Origin: Acididesulfobacillus acetoxydans | Lineage (GTDB): Bacteria; Bacillota; Desulfitobacteriia; Desulfitobacteriales; Desulfitobacteriaceae | Reading direction: 5' to 3' (one strand) | NCBI RefSeq assembly: GCF_900016645.1 | Contig: NZ_CDGJ01000003.1 | Length of the DNA stretch: 64,000 nucleotides | Part shown: piece after piece, positions 8,373 to 16,500 of the stretch | Position numbering within the stretch: the stretch's first letter is position 1 | Layout: each line of letters starts with the position of its first letter | Program-made: the position numbers and the translations under genes | The notes under the pieces: model-generated | Told to the model about the DNA's origin: nothing | The model's input: only the letters and a program-made list of their open reading frames with translations | Databases searched by the model: none

Positions 8373-8516
8373 TCCAAATACACGACACGCGCCACCTGAT
8401 ACACAAAAACGGGGTCCACTGCCTCATTCCGTGAATCCCCGCGTGCAGTCCCTCTCAGGCCCGCAACGCTGCGCGGGCTTGAGGCCTAACCCCATTTTAA
8501 GATTGCTCAGTCTTTC

Positions 8517-8630
8517 TCAGCTCTCGGCCTTCACGATTTTCTCTTTATCCGCCCCGCAATTCTTACAGGTCTTGGGGCGGCAACGACCTTCACTCGTAGC
8601 CCCGCACTCCGAACATTTCCAAGTTGCCAT
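8517..8630 (-). CDS. Rubredoxin-like 37-residue zinc/iron protein (RCxP type)
   Basis: The ATG at 8630 has AAGGGAGGG upstream and opens MATWKCSECGATSEGRCRPKTCKNCGADKEKI. Two CxxC knuckles (CSEC, CKNC) with an RCRP motif between match the short RCKP-type rubredoxin-like domain found in many anaerobes. A longer frame reaches 8744, but its first 38 codons look non-coding. Such proteins are thought to carry one iron or zinc; the partner is unknown. Confidence 0.8.
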   Translation of the reverse strand: MATWKCSECGATSEGRCRPKTCKNCGADKEKIVKAES

Positions 8631-8760
8631 GACTTTTTCCCTCCCTTGAGCAGCCCGACAGATATCCGGGTTCATCTTCTCCTGAACAGCACTGCGGCCG
8701 CCGACCATCCGGACATAACGGCAACTATACCTTAATTGAAGCAAACGATTTTGTCAATAG

Positions 8761-9561
8761 TTATTTAGAATTAGTATTAATAGTTTGGGGGAGAGGGGGG
8801 AGCAAACCGCCTTTAACGGACTTGGGGTAATAGCCACACTCCTCCTTCAGGCACTGGCGGTTACGCGGGAAATCCCGGCAGACCGGTTTCTCATGCGCCT
8901 CGGGCGGAAACTCAGCCACTCCGTCCCTTTCCAGAATCTCCACGGCAGCCAGAATAGCCGCATACGTGCTTCGTTTACAACAGCGGGGCCCGCCGAAGGC
9001 CCCGACGTGTTGCAGGATTTCCCCGGTGTCACGGTTGGTTTCGGCCCAGCCTTCCTTTTTCAAAGCGGTGAGTCCGCGCAAAACACTGAGGCCGATCCCG
9101 GCCCCTATTGCCGCCCCGCAAGTCCCCCAACTCCCGCAGATACCACCCGGAAGTTGACCGGAGCGCAAAAGAACCTCTTCCAGCCGGGCCTCCGGAACCT
9201 CTACCCCCAAGTTTCTCAAACTCGCCAAGAGCACCAGGGGCACCAGCGCGTGATGTTCCGGCCCATGCATGTGCACACTCGGAAGCGCCATCATCTCCCG
9301 GGCCAGATCAATCGGGTTTCGCTTATCGCTGTGCCCGGCCAGAACCTCCATCATTCCCACCGCATCCGCCCGGTGGCAGGCATCACACACGAAATGCCCT
9401 CCCGGGCAGGAAATGGAACTCTCTTGAACTCGCCCGCAGATACTGCAAGTCCGCTTGACGCTCGTCTCGGCATAGATAAGTTCCCGGCCGCAGAGCACGC
9501 AGCCCGCTTTGTGCTCCCCGGCGACTTCTTCTTGCCTCCGCACCCTCTGCAATTCGATCAA
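8761..9561 (-). CDS. DUF5714 domain protein with N-terminal zinc-ribbon cysteines
   Basis: A 266-residue protein that resembles the DUF5714 family of anaerobic bacteria and archaea, whose function is unknown. Near the N-terminus are several cysteine pairs (CVLCG at 21, CSICG near 39, CPGGHFVCDACH near 51), probably binding metal. Next comes HMHGPEHHALVPLVLLASL, rich in His, then a Gly-rich stretch (GGICGSWGTCGAAIGAGIG) and FGGPRCCKRSTY with paired cysteines. The cysteine-rich C-terminus (CRDFPRNRQCLKEECGYYP) may bind a second metal. Total Cys and His are unusually high, which suits a metal or redox role. It has its own promoter and operator-like dyad upstream. Confidence 0.75.
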   Translation of the reverse strand: MIELQRVRRQEEVAGEHKAGCVLCGRELIYAETSVKRTCSICGRVQESSISCPGGHFVCDACHRADAVGMMEVLAGHSDKRNPIDLAREMMALPSVHMHGPEHHALVPLVLLASLRNLGVEVPEARLEEVLLRSGQLPGGICGSWGTCGAAIGAGIGLSVLRGLTALKKEGWAETNRDTGEILQHVGAFGGPRCCKRSTYAAILAAVEILERDGVAEFPPEAHEKPVCRDFPRNRQCLKEECGYYPKSVKGGLLPPLPQTINTNSK

Positions 9562-9611
9562 AATTTTTCACCTCAGGTTTTCGCTCTGCTTTCCCGGGGA
9601 ATAGTCTGCCT

Positions 9612-9628
9612 ATACCCCTCATGGGTAT
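9612..9628. promoter_or_regulatory. CsoR/CstR-like operator dyad before the DUF5714 gene
   Basis: ATACCCCTCATGGGTAT is an inverted repeat (ATACCC, N5, GGGTAT) immediately downstream of the -10 box at 9633-9638, where a repressor would block transcription. Its form resembles G/C-tract operators of the CsoR family (CsoR, CstR, FrmR). No such regulator is encoded in the window. Confidence 0.4.
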
Positions 9629-9632
9629 CTTC

Positions 9633-9660
9633 ATTATACCACGCCCGCCGTTCTCCGCAA
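9633..9660 (-). promoter_or_regulatory. SigA-type promoter of the DUF5714 gene
   Basis: On the minus strand TTGCGG (9660-9655), a 16-base spacer and a perfect TATAAT (9638-9633) lie about 75 bases before the start codon. Confidence 0.75.
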
Positions 9661-9861
9661 GCACCACTTAGCTTATTCTGTAATTTTTTCCCCGATGGCG
9701 TTCGTTTCCGCATCCTCAAATTGGCCAATCGCTTTCACCAATAATTGCATTTGCAACTTTGGTTGTCCTGATACTCAGACACAAGCAAAAAAGCAGCTCC
9801 CCGACAGACGTGAGCTGCTTTACTTGGTCATCCCTATGTGCTCATTGACGGCGTCTCCTTT
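9661..9861. other. Spacer between the DUF5714 promoter and the end of the flagellar operon
   Basis: About 200 bases with no credible gene. The only clear element is the terminator at 9786-9821. Confidence 0.5.
9786..9821 (-). terminator. Terminator of the flagellar/chemotaxis operon
   Basis: On the minus strand AAAGCAGCTC and GAGCTGCTTT pair as a 10-bp stem around a 12-base loop, followed by a T6 run. It lies about 40 bases after the last gene of the cluster. Confidence 0.9.
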
Positions 9862-10518
9862 TCAAGCCAGCCGATCAAACCCGCCCAAACCCGCCAGGAT
9901 CTTCCTCACATAGCTTTGGGTTTCGGCGTAAGGCGGAATACCCCCGTACTTCTCCACGGCACCGGGGCCGGCATTGTAAGCGGCCAGAGCCAGAGGCACA
10001 TTTCCTTGGTAACGCGCCAGCAGATCGTGGAGAAAATGCGTACCCGCGTCAATATTCTCGGCCGGGTTCAGAGCGTCCGTGACTCCGTAAGCCCGCGCCG
10101 TAGCCGGCATCAGTTGCATTAAACCTTCCGCGCCCGCGGGTGAAACGGCCCGGGAGTCATAGCCGGATTCGGCTTTTACGACTTGCCGGATCAGTGCGGG
10201 ATCGATTCCGTATTTTCCCGCCGCTGACGCAATCAAGGGAGCGACATCCTTCCCGGTGCTGTCGGAACAGCCTGCGCCGCTCACACCCGGGTTCTCCACC
10301 CGGTCCGCACTTTCTTCCAACCCTTGGCAAGCATTCGTGTCTTGCGCTCCCCCCGCCCCGGCCGACCCGTCAAGCCGGAGCGCCTGTTGTAAAGTCTCTT
10401 GCAGCAGAAGCTCAAAGCCGTCTTTCTGTTCCGGCTCTTGGCTGTCCGCCCCGCTCCCGGTCCAGGGCGATGCCGCTTGCTGCAGACAGATGAGAAGCAA
10501 ATCCGCTATGTTCATCAT
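9862..10518 (-). CDS. Lytic transglycosylase (SLT domain), last gene of the flagellar operon
   Basis: A 218-residue protein whose C-terminal half is a goose-lysozyme-like SLT domain that cleaves peptidoglycan. The catalytic Glu lies in RQVVKAESGYDSRAVSPAGA, followed by GLMQLMPATARAYGV and the family motif AAYNAGPGAVEKYGG. The N-terminal 95 residues are low-complexity and polar. There is no clear signal peptide; the first residues (MMNIADLLLICLQQ) are only weakly hydrophobic. Its start overlaps the cheW stop by 4 bases. Co-transcription with rod genes suggests that it opens the wall for the rod, a role played in enterobacteria by the C-terminal domain of FlgJ. Confidence 0.87.
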   Translation of the reverse strand: MMNIADLLLICLQQAASPWTGSGADSQEPEQKDGFELLLQETLQQALRLDGSAGAGGAQDTNACQGLEESADRVENPGVSGAGCSDSTGKDVAPLIASAAGKYGIDPALIRQVVKAESGYDSRAVSPAGAEGLMQLMPATARAYGVTDALNPAENIDAGTHFLHDLLARYQGNVPLALAAYNAGPGAVEKYGGIPPYAETQSYVRKILAGLGGFDRLA

Positions 10519-10961
10519 GATAACAACTCCCGCAATTCATCCGGAGCCAGGATTTTTTCCGGATCCAGTTGCATAATGATACGGTCAGGCAAATTCGCTA
10601 AGCCGCTGATAAAAGGGATGGACACCAGGGAAGGAGGAGGAGATATGTCCTCCAGCACTGTTACTTCCACTACCTCATCCACGGCCAAACCGACCCGATC
10701 GCCCGCTATTTCCGCCACCAAAACCAAGGCGTTGCCGACCTCTCTGCCGGGATCGTCCGATTCAGGCGCGGGCAGGCCGAAACGAACACGCAAGTCGACG
10801 ACCGGCAGCGCCAATCCTCTCAGATTGATCAGGCCTCGGACAAACGGGGGGGCATCCGGAACCGGCCTCACCTCTCCCAAGCGCGCAATTTCATGTACCG
10901 CCTCAATCGGCAGGCCATACTCTTCCTGCCCCACGGCAAAAACGACAGTCTGCACTCCCAT
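10515..10961 (-). CDS. cheW: CheW-like chemotaxis coupling protein (second copy)
   Basis: A 148-residue single CheW domain (VVFAVGQEEYGLPIEAVHEIARLGEVRPVPDAP, then FVRGLINLRGLALPVVDLRVRFGL and ISGLANLPDRIIMQLDPEKIL). CheW links receptors to the kinase CheA. It is distinct from the copy at 36163-36609. Its location next to rod genes and a wall hydrolase, far from cheA, suggests a later duplicate, perhaps serving another receptor set. Confidence 0.9.
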   Translation of the reverse strand: MGVQTVVFAVGQEEYGLPIEAVHEIARLGEVRPVPDAPPFVRGLINLRGLALPVVDLRVRFGLPAPESDDPGREVGNALVLVAEIAGDRVGLAVDEVVEVTVLEDISPPPSLVSIPFISGLANLPDRIIMQLDPEKILAPDELRELLS

Positions 10962-11058
10962 ACCCTAATCCCCCCTCTAGCTGAGATTTTCAACGCCTTT
11001 TATTAATTTCAACGCCTTTTAGGATACAATCAGAAGCCGCGCCCGTGCAAATCGGGTT

Positions 11059-11793
11059 TTAGACTTTCCCCACTTCATTAACAGCCTTATTCAAAGTCGA
11101 GTCCTCGGTCTGGATAACTTTTTGGTTCGCTTCATAAGACTTCATCACACTGATCATATCGACCATCTGACCGGCGACATCCACGTTTGAGGTCTCAAGG
11201 TAACCTTGGTGCACCCCAACCCCCAAGGCCGGCACCGTCCCCCGGGAACTGGCGTATAAAGAATCCCCCTCCCGGATCAGAGCACCCGCCGGAATATCGG
11301 CCATCCTTATTTTCCCGACTGTCTTTCCCCCGTCCGTTACCGTCCCATCGGCCCCAACCGTAAAATTCCCAGTCAGCGGGCCGATCACTCCGTTTAACCC
11401 TACGACCGGATAACCGTCCGCCGTTTGCAGAATACCGTTTGCCCCCAGCTGGAAACGGCCGTTGCGGGTATAGCGCACTCCCTGCGGAGTTTGCACGGCA
11501 AAATACCCCCTGCCCGTTAAGGCGAGATCCGTCCGCACACCCGTAGAGCGCAAACTTCCTTCGAGATTGAGACGCGTGACCGGGTCAACCACGACACCCG
11601 TTCCCAGTGAACCCAGTACGGCGGGAGTGGCCGTCCCTGCGCGCTCTATGAGCATCGAGGGAAAAGTCCTCAAACCGGCCAGTTCTTCTTTAAACCCCGG
11701 GGTTCTGACGTTAGCCATATTGTCGGCAATAATGTCGCTTTGACTTTGGGATGCCAACATGCCGGCTGCCGCCGTATAAAGGCCTCGTATCAC
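11059..11793 (-). CDS. Flagellar basal-body rod protein, FlgF/FlgG family
   Basis: A distal-rod type protein of 244 residues. The N-terminal rod motif IRGLYTAAAGMLASQSQSDIIADNMANVRTPGFKEE and the C-terminal GYLETSNVDVAGQMVDMISVMKSYEANQKVIQ are diagnostic of the axial family; the middle has GRGYFAVQTPQGVRYTRNGRFQLGANG. GTG at 11793, 8 bases after AGAGGGG, is chosen over the upstream ATG at 11889 because family members begin right at this motif. Whether it acts as FlgF or FlgG cannot be settled; Bacillus calls the pair FlhO/FlhP. Only one such gene is present. Confidence 0.9.
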   Translation of the reverse strand: MIRGLYTAAAGMLASQSQSDIIADNMANVRTPGFKEELAGLRTFPSMLIERAGTATPAVLGSLGTGVVVDPVTRLNLEGSLRSTGVRTDLALTGRGYFAVQTPQGVRYTRNGRFQLGANGILQTADGYPVVGLNGVIGPLTGNFTVGADGTVTDGGKTVGKIRMADIPAGALIREGDSLYASSRGTVPALGVGVHQGYLETSNVDVAGQMVDMISVMKSYEANQKVIQTEDSTLNKAVNEVGKV

Positions 11794-11921
11794 CGAACAA
11801 ACCCCTCTTTCTTGCCCCGCCCGCTTTGCTTGGGCCAAAGCCGCGGGATCTCTTGTCTTCCGGCCGTGCCGGTTGCCTTCCGGCCGCACCGGCCTGAACC
11901 GGCCCGAAAAAGGAAGCTCCT

Positions 11922-12326
11922 TTAGGGCTGCCCCTGGATCGCCTTGCGCAGAATGCCCAATTGTGACTGGATCGCCTGGGCGACCGAGTCATAATAAAGA
12001 CCGTTTTTCGCCACGTCGGCCATCTCTTGGTCAATATCCACGTTATTTCCGTCATTGCGTAAGCTGGTAGCGTTGTCCGTTTTTATTTGAACCCCGGCAG
12101 GACTCTGCGTTCCCGCCAGATGTCCCGACAGAGTCTCTTTTAAGGGGAGGACACCGTTAGGGCCGAGGGCCGACTCCAGCGCAACCTGAAAACTCACGTC
12201 CGACCTCTTGAACCCCGGTGTATCGACGTTCGCAACATTGTTTGCCAAGACCCTCTGTCTCAGACTTGAAGCATCCAAGCCTTTCTCCATGATCCGCAGA
12301 ACCGGAGTATCCAGCCAATTCATCAT
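11922..12326 (-). CDS. flgB: Flagellar basal-body rod protein FlgB (displaced from flgC)
   Basis: A proximal rod protein recognised by MNWLDTPVLRIMEKGLDASSLRQRVLANNVANVDTPGFKRSDVSF and the C-terminal DNATSLRNDGNNVDIDQEMADVAKNGLYYDSVAQAI. The open frame extends to 12395, but FlgB proteins start a few residues before the LDASSLRQ helix, so ATG at 12326 (or 12323) is preferred even though its ribosome site is weak. flgB normally sits directly before flgC and fliE; here flgC is 22 kb away at the other end of the operon. Confidence 0.9.
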   Translation of the reverse strand: MMNWLDTPVLRIMEKGLDASSLRQRVLANNVANVDTPGFKRSDVSFQVALESALGPNGVLPLKETLSGHLAGTQSPAGVQIKTDNATSLRNDGNNVDIDQEMADVAKNGLYYDSVAQAIQSQLGILRKAIQGQP

Positions 12327-12457
12327 GGGTGCGCCCGCTTCCGGCAAGTCCTGCCAAGAAACCCGGCCTTTCACCTCTTTCTTTTTAGGATTCAAAAATT
12401 CCTGTGCCGGCCTAAAACAAGGGCTGCCGCCGGGAGAGTGAGCCGGCCGCGGGCACT

Positions 12458-12940
12458 CTAAGCGGGAGTGCCCGCCGCATTGTCGATCCGGTCCACTTGA
12501 GCCAAAGTGAGAGTCTGGGAACCCACCTGTAATTCAACCTGGCCGTTTTGCATCGTCACCTGGCTTACGGTCCCCTGAACCGTTTGACCTCCGGCATCCG
12601 TTCCGCTCACCTGTTTCCCGATCAAGGCGGCGCCTTGGGTCAAGAGGGTTTGCTGACTCAACGCCGTCAGATCGGAATCCAGCTTTGTCACGGCCTGAGC
12701 CACATTAGTCATCTGTTCCAGAGCGCTGAACTGGGCCAGCTGAGCCACAAACTGGGTGCTGTTCGTAGCTTGGGACGGATCCTGGTTCTGCAATTCCGCG
12801 ATCATTAATTTGAGAAAATCATCTTGCCCCAACACCTGTTGAGCCGGGTTGGAAGCGCCGGCATTTGCCGCAGCCGCCGTGCCGGCGCTCGCCGCGGCTG
12901 CGGGAGCGGCTCCCGGGCCGTACATCGGGCTTAGACTCAT
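12458..12940 (-). CDS. flgD: Flagellar hook assembly scaffold FlgD
   Basis: FlgD caps the growing hook and guides addition of FlgE subunits. This 160-residue version has an Ala-rich N-terminus followed by the defining stretch LGQDDFLKLMIAELQNQDPSQATNSTQFVAQLAQFSALEQMTNV. The C-terminal 60 residues keep a short beta domain (ALIGKQVSGTDAGGQTVQGTVSQV), as in the shorter Firmicute forms. ATG at 12940 follows AAAGGAGAGGG. The usual partner flgE is not downstream and not in the window. Confidence 0.93.
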   Translation of the reverse strand: MSLSPMYGPGAAPAAAASAGTAAAANAGASNPAQQVLGQDDFLKLMIAELQNQDPSQATNSTQFVAQLAQFSALEQMTNVAQAVTKLDSDLTALSQQTLLTQGAALIGKQVSGTDAGGQTVQGTVSQVTMQNGQVELQVGSQTLTLAQVDRIDNAAGTPA

Positions 12941-13020
12941 AAATCCCTCTCCTTTTCGTGTTTTTATCAACGCTCATAAATTCTTCATAACGCGGTCGTA
13001 TGGAGTTAGCCAACTTTGAC

Positions 13021-14556
13021 TCAGGCCGTTAGGTTTACCCTGTAACCTTCATCCCCCGGCGCTTCATAAGGGAGCACAAGAGCATCGGGAGTCCGGGCCT
13101 GTTCCTGCCTGTTGCCTAATTCGGGCCGGAAAGGCTGGGGCGCATTTTCCCGCCATGGCCGGCCAAAACTCCCGCCCGAACCCAAATCCAGCGTGCCGCA
13201 AGCCACCCCCGCATTTTCGAGCGCATTTCTCAAATCGTGGATGTGCCCCTGTAACATCTTGGCAGTGCTGTCATCAGCCGCCGTAATCTGCAGATTCACC
13301 TGTTTGTCATCCCAGTTCAGCAGCACTTGGATCTTGCCCAGCTTTTCCGGTTGCAACTGAATTGTCAGCTCCTTGATTTGGGGGCTTTCCCGTCTGAGAT
13401 TTTGCGCCAGGGCTTTGCCAACCTGCTGCCAAATCTCCACCGGAGCGGCTTCACTCCCGGAACCCATCGCCGCCGGCTGCAGGATTTTTCCCGTCGTGCC
13501 CGATATGGGCAGACCTGCCCAATTTTGAGGCGGGGCGTCTCGTTGACCGCCGGAGCGTCCGTCCTGCGTGCTTGCTCCTCCCGTCGCCGACGCTCCCGGC
13601 TCTGCGCCCGTTCCGGGCAGAGTGGCAGTCGGGGGCGACGAGTTGTTATTCGACCCCTGCGGATCACCCTTCCCCGGACCGGCTTTCAACAAGACGGCAG
13701 GCACAGCGTCCGCCACGGGCTGATTCAGTTGCGGGGCCCCGCTGTTTTCTACCGTACCGGACAGTTCCGTCAACAAAACCCTAAGGGCTTGCAGCAAATC
13801 CGCGGGCGCAGCGCCCTGCGGCAATTGAAGAAAATTGGGAGTATCCCCCGGCCGGCCGGCCGTCTTCATGATCGAATCCAATATACTCTGCCAAGCCCCG
13901 ACCGGACCGGCCACCCGACTTTCTTTCCCCGCCTGGGTCAAGATCCCGGCCAAGCATCTCAGTTCCGCCACCATCTTGGCAGTGGGGTTTTCGCCTGCAA
14001 GAGCGTCAGGGCCCGGCCCTTGTGCCCCGCCCCGGCCGGTGGCAGCCGGAGCCAATGAAGAGAGCAGACCCGCCAATAGCTTGATCAGTTCTTCGCTTTC
14101 AGCGGCTGTCCCCCCGGAGTTCGTGACTCCCGGGTTCGTGCCGCCCGGGTTTTTTCCCCCAAGGTTCGGGCCCCCCGGGACAGCCTTACTTTCTCCCGAG
14201 AAAAGGCCCGCTCCCGGAAATCCCGGGAAATTCCCCGGGTATCCCTCTATTATCGCCGGATTTCCCGTCTGCCCTGTCGTCGGCGCGGGGATCCCTGGGC
14301 GCCCTTTCCCGGCAGCCGCAATGCCCGTATACCCCTCCGCCGGCACCGGCAATCCCTTGGCGGCCCTTTGGGTACCCTGGGCGGTTGCACTCACCGGAAG
14401 CAATCCTTGACAGAGGAGGGCCGCGAACCCGGTCTTTAAAAGGTCGGACGAGGAACTCCGGCCGTTCCGGGCCGACGGTGTGGAGATGGGAGCCGTACCC
14501 ATGACTGGGAGCTTAGGAACCGGCACTGGGCCACCCGCTTTCTGCTTATGTCTCAC
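13021..14556 (-). CDS. fliK: Flagellar hook-length control protein FliK
   Basis: FliK measures hook length and switches the export gate FlhB to late substrates. Of its 511 residues, only the C-terminal domain is conserved: ELTIQLQPEKLGKIQVLLNWDDKQVNLQITAADDSTAKMLQ followed by LRNALENAGV. The N-terminal 370 residues are Gly/Pro/Ala-rich, with short repeats such as NPGGTNPGVTNSGGT, as expected for a flexible ruler. It lies 23 bases after sigD. In related operons it usually sits next to fliJ, so its place here is shifted. Confidence 0.87.
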   Translation of the reverse strand: MRHKQKAGGPVPVPKLPVMGTAPISTPSARNGRSSSSDLLKTGFAALLCQGLLPVSATAQGTQRAAKGLPVPAEGYTGIAAAGKGRPGIPAPTTGQTGNPAIIEGYPGNFPGFPGAGLFSGESKAVPGGPNLGGKNPGGTNPGVTNSGGTAAESEELIKLLAGLLSSLAPAATGRGGAQGPGPDALAGENPTAKMVAELRCLAGILTQAGKESRVAGPVGAWQSILDSIMKTAGRPGDTPNFLQLPQGAAPADLLQALRVLLTELSGTVENSGAPQLNQPVADAVPAVLLKAGPGKGDPQGSNNNSSPPTATLPGTGAEPGASATGGASTQDGRSGGQRDAPPQNWAGLPISGTTGKILQPAAMGSGSEAAPVEIWQQVGKALAQNLRRESPQIKELTIQLQPEKLGKIQVLLNWDDKQVNLQITAADDSTAKMLQGHIHDLRNALENAGVACGTLDLGSGGSFGRPWRENAPQPFRPELGNRQEQARTPDALVLPYEAPGDEGYRVNLTA

Positions 14557-14579
14557 TTTCTTTATCGGCTGATTCCCGG

Positions 14580-15347
14580 TTAAACTTTAGCTTTGGGGCC
14601 CGTCCTCCGGATCATTTTTCCCCTCAGGCGCGCAATGGCCTGAGAATGGATCTGGGAAATCCTCCCTTCCGATAGGTTCATCACCGTCGCGATCTCCTTC
14701 AGAGTAAGCTCTTCCCTATAATACAGAGCTATGACCAGCTTCTCCTTCTCCGGCAGTCGTTCAATCGCCTCAGCCAGAAGACGCGCCAGCTCCTCCTTTT
14801 CCACTTCTTCATAAGCTTTTTGGGCCCCGGGATCTTCCAACGAAACCACCGGAGCGCCCTCTCCCTCGTGGTTTTCCAGGATCTCGTCGAAAGAAAGAAG
14901 CACCAACATCTGCCCCTGCTTGAGGACGCTCTCCAGATCCGTGATCCCCATCTTAAGAAAAGCCGCGACTTCTTTTGGCGTCGCCGCGCGTCCCAACTCT
15001 CCTTCCAAAGCCGCAAAAGCATCCTGAACCCGCCGTACCTTTTGCCTGGCACTGTGAGGTACCCAATCCATCGCCCGCAGCCCGTCCAGAATCGCCCCCC
15101 GGATGCGCAGAGTGGCGTAAGTCTCGAATTTTACACCCCGGGCCGGATCGAAACGTTCGACCGCGTCGAGCAGCCCGAAAACCCCGTAGCCCACCATGTC
15201 ATCCTGGTCGACATAAACGGGCAAAGACATGGCCAGCCTCCCCGCGACCCTCTTGACCAGAGGCAGAAAGCGCTCGATTCGATGCACATCCCACTGTCCG
15301 TTGACACCGGGTTCCCGGGAGTTTTGCACGTAAGATTCCGCCGGCAA
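14580..15347 (-). CDS. sigD: RNA polymerase sigma factor for flagellar genes, SigD/FliA (sigma-28)
   Basis: A 255-residue sigma-70 family factor of the motility type. Region 2 reads QDDMVGYGVFGLLDAVERFDPARGVKFETYATLRIRGAILDGLRAMDWVPHSAR and region 4 reads ERLPEKEKLVIALYYREELTLKEIATVMNLSEGRISQIHSQAIARLR. It should direct late flagellin, motor and chemoreceptor genes, none of which is in the window. I looked for a TAAA-N15-GCCGATAA promoter before cheA and did not find one, so the operon itself may not be SigD-dependent. Confidence 0.95.
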   Translation of the reverse strand: MPAESYVQNSREPGVNGQWDVHRIERFLPLVKRVAGRLAMSLPVYVDQDDMVGYGVFGLLDAVERFDPARGVKFETYATLRIRGAILDGLRAMDWVPHSARQKVRRVQDAFAALEGELGRAATPKEVAAFLKMGITDLESVLKQGQMLVLLSFDEILENHEGEGAPVVSLEDPGAQKAYEEVEKEELARLLAEAIERLPEKEKLVIALYYREELTLKEIATVMNLSEGRISQIHSQAIARLRGKMIRRTGPKAKV

Positions 15348-15360
15348 GGAACGTCACCTC

Positions 15361-15816
15361 TCAATCTTTCCAACCCATACGGCGCACAATCTGAGCCTCT
15401 TGCGCCGGGTCGGGCGGCTCCTGACCAAGGCCCGACTCCGTTTGCCCCGGCAAATCCCGAAGTCCCGCTCCGGCCGCGTCCTCCGCAGCCGTCTCCTCGG
15501 CCCTGCCGGCCACCCCGGAGTGGTCTTCTCCCTCGTCGGAAGCAGCCACCGTTTCCGCACCCAGCACAATGTCCAGCAAGTTTCCCTTCCCGTCTGCCGC
15601 CCGGACGTCAAAGCCGACCTCCGTACCTCCTTGCCGGAAGAGATAGAGGCTGCCCACACTTAGCCCATACATAATAACAAATGCCAGCAGCATCCGCAGC
15701 ATTAGCCAGAGAAATCCCACACCCCGGCCGAAACTAAGAAGTCCGACTACCAGCGCCGTTCCGACCGCAAGACGCCAAGCCCACGCCCTCAAGGATTCAT
15801 AATGTTCTTGCTCCAT
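15361..15816 (-). CDS. Unknown two-span membrane protein in the flagellar operon
   Basis: A 151-residue protein that I cannot name. It has two hydrophobic segments, about 13-28 (AWRLAVGTALVVGLLSF) and 34-60 (FLWLMLRMLLAFVIMYGLSVGSLYLF), and then a soluble acidic tail ending QEAQIVRRMGWKD. The tail contains a motif-like LLDIVLGAE and a low-complexity Ala/Glu/Gly stretch. It is tightly placed, 13 bases before sigD, so it is probably co-translated with it. A role in regulating SigD or anchoring a chemotaxis protein at the membrane is possible but not supported by homology I can see. Confidence 0.65.
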   Translation of the reverse strand: MEQEHYESLRAWAWRLAVGTALVVGLLSFGRGVGFLWLMLRMLLAFVIMYGLSVGSLYLFRQGGTEVGFDVRAADGKGNLLDIVLGAETVAASDEGEDHSGVAGRAEETAAEDAAGAGLRDLPGQTESGLGQEPPDPAQEAQIVRRMGWKD

Positions 15817-16008
15817 TTCACTTTACCCCATCGTCTTGTCCTGTTTCCGCCCGAGGCGCGTCGCCGTGTCCGAGTCCAAGTTTGCCTCGGAGCCCACCGT
15901 TCCGAAAATGCCCGTCTCGCCCTGATCCCGGCGCCCGGAACCGGTAAAAGCCGCAAGTCCGCCGTTGGCCCGCGTCCGGCCGCGTTTCAGACCCCGCGTT
16001 CCCCGGCG
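15817..16008. other. Gap inside the flagellar operon between cheD and the unknown membrane gene
   Basis: This 192-base stretch breaks the otherwise tight packing. Two minus-strand frames are open through most of it but lack a good start codon and ribosome site, so no gene is called. I see no hairpin that would end transcription. Confidence 0.4.
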
Positions 16009-16500
16009 TTAAATGATTTTTTCCCCATGGCTAATTGTTCTCACCCTGAGTTCGCCGGTGCTGACGTCAAAATGAATGGTCCGGCCAAAACTCCCGCCGG
16101 TGTCGGAGGAAAGCAGAGGAATACCGAGGCGCTTGAGTTCGTCTGCCACCGCTTCGGCGTTGCGATCGCCGATTTTCAAGACCGGAGGCTTGCCCGGAAA
16201 AGAAAACATCTGGGCTCCTCCGGCCATCTTCGCTCTCAACCGTCCCCGCTTTCCCCCCAAGGCCAATACCTCCTTAAACATGAGGGCGATAGCCGTATCC
16301 GCGTATTTAAAAGGGTTATCGCCGGCTTTGCCGTTGGCCTTGGGCAGCATGATATGCGCCATGCCGCCGATTTTCTGCAGCGGGTCGTGAAGGCAGACTC
16401 CCACGCAGGAACCGAGACCCGCCGTCATGAGAATGTCCGGGGTCGACGCCGTTTTGTAGTCCGCCATTCCCACATTAATCACCTTGACCGTGTTGCTCAT
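16009..16500 (-). CDS. cheD: Chemoreceptor glutamine deamidase CheD
   Basis: CheD deamidates receptor glutamines and, in Firmicutes, also binds CheC and boosts its CheY-P phosphatase activity. The 163-residue protein shows the catalytic Cys in TAGLGSCVGVCLHD and the catalytic His in GGMAHIMLP, with FKYADTAIALMFKEVLALGG and GDRNAEAVADELKRLGIPLLSSDTGGSFGRTIHFDVSTGEL later. The ATG overlaps the cheC stop by 4 bases (ATGA), as expected for two proteins that act as a complex. Confidence 0.96.
   Translation of the reverse strand: MSNTVKVINVGMADYKTASTPDILMTAGLGSCVGVCLHDPLQKIGGMAHIMLPKANGKAGDNPFKYADTAIALMFKEVLALGGKRGRLRAKMAGGAQMFSFPGKPPVLKIGDRNAEAVADELKRLGIPLLSSDTGGSFGRTIHFDVSTGELRVRTISHGEKII

Noticed and set aside
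8454..8483. CTCA-GCCCGC/GCGGGC-TGAG hairpin after the rubredoxin-like gene as a terminator
   Set aside because: There is no U tract after the stem on the transcribed strand, so termination is not supported.
15817..16008. Open minus-strand frames in the gap after cheD, one of which ends on the next start codon
   Set aside because: Neither frame has an ATG/GTG with a ribosome site near its 5' end, and the translations (Gly/Arg-rich) resemble no known family.
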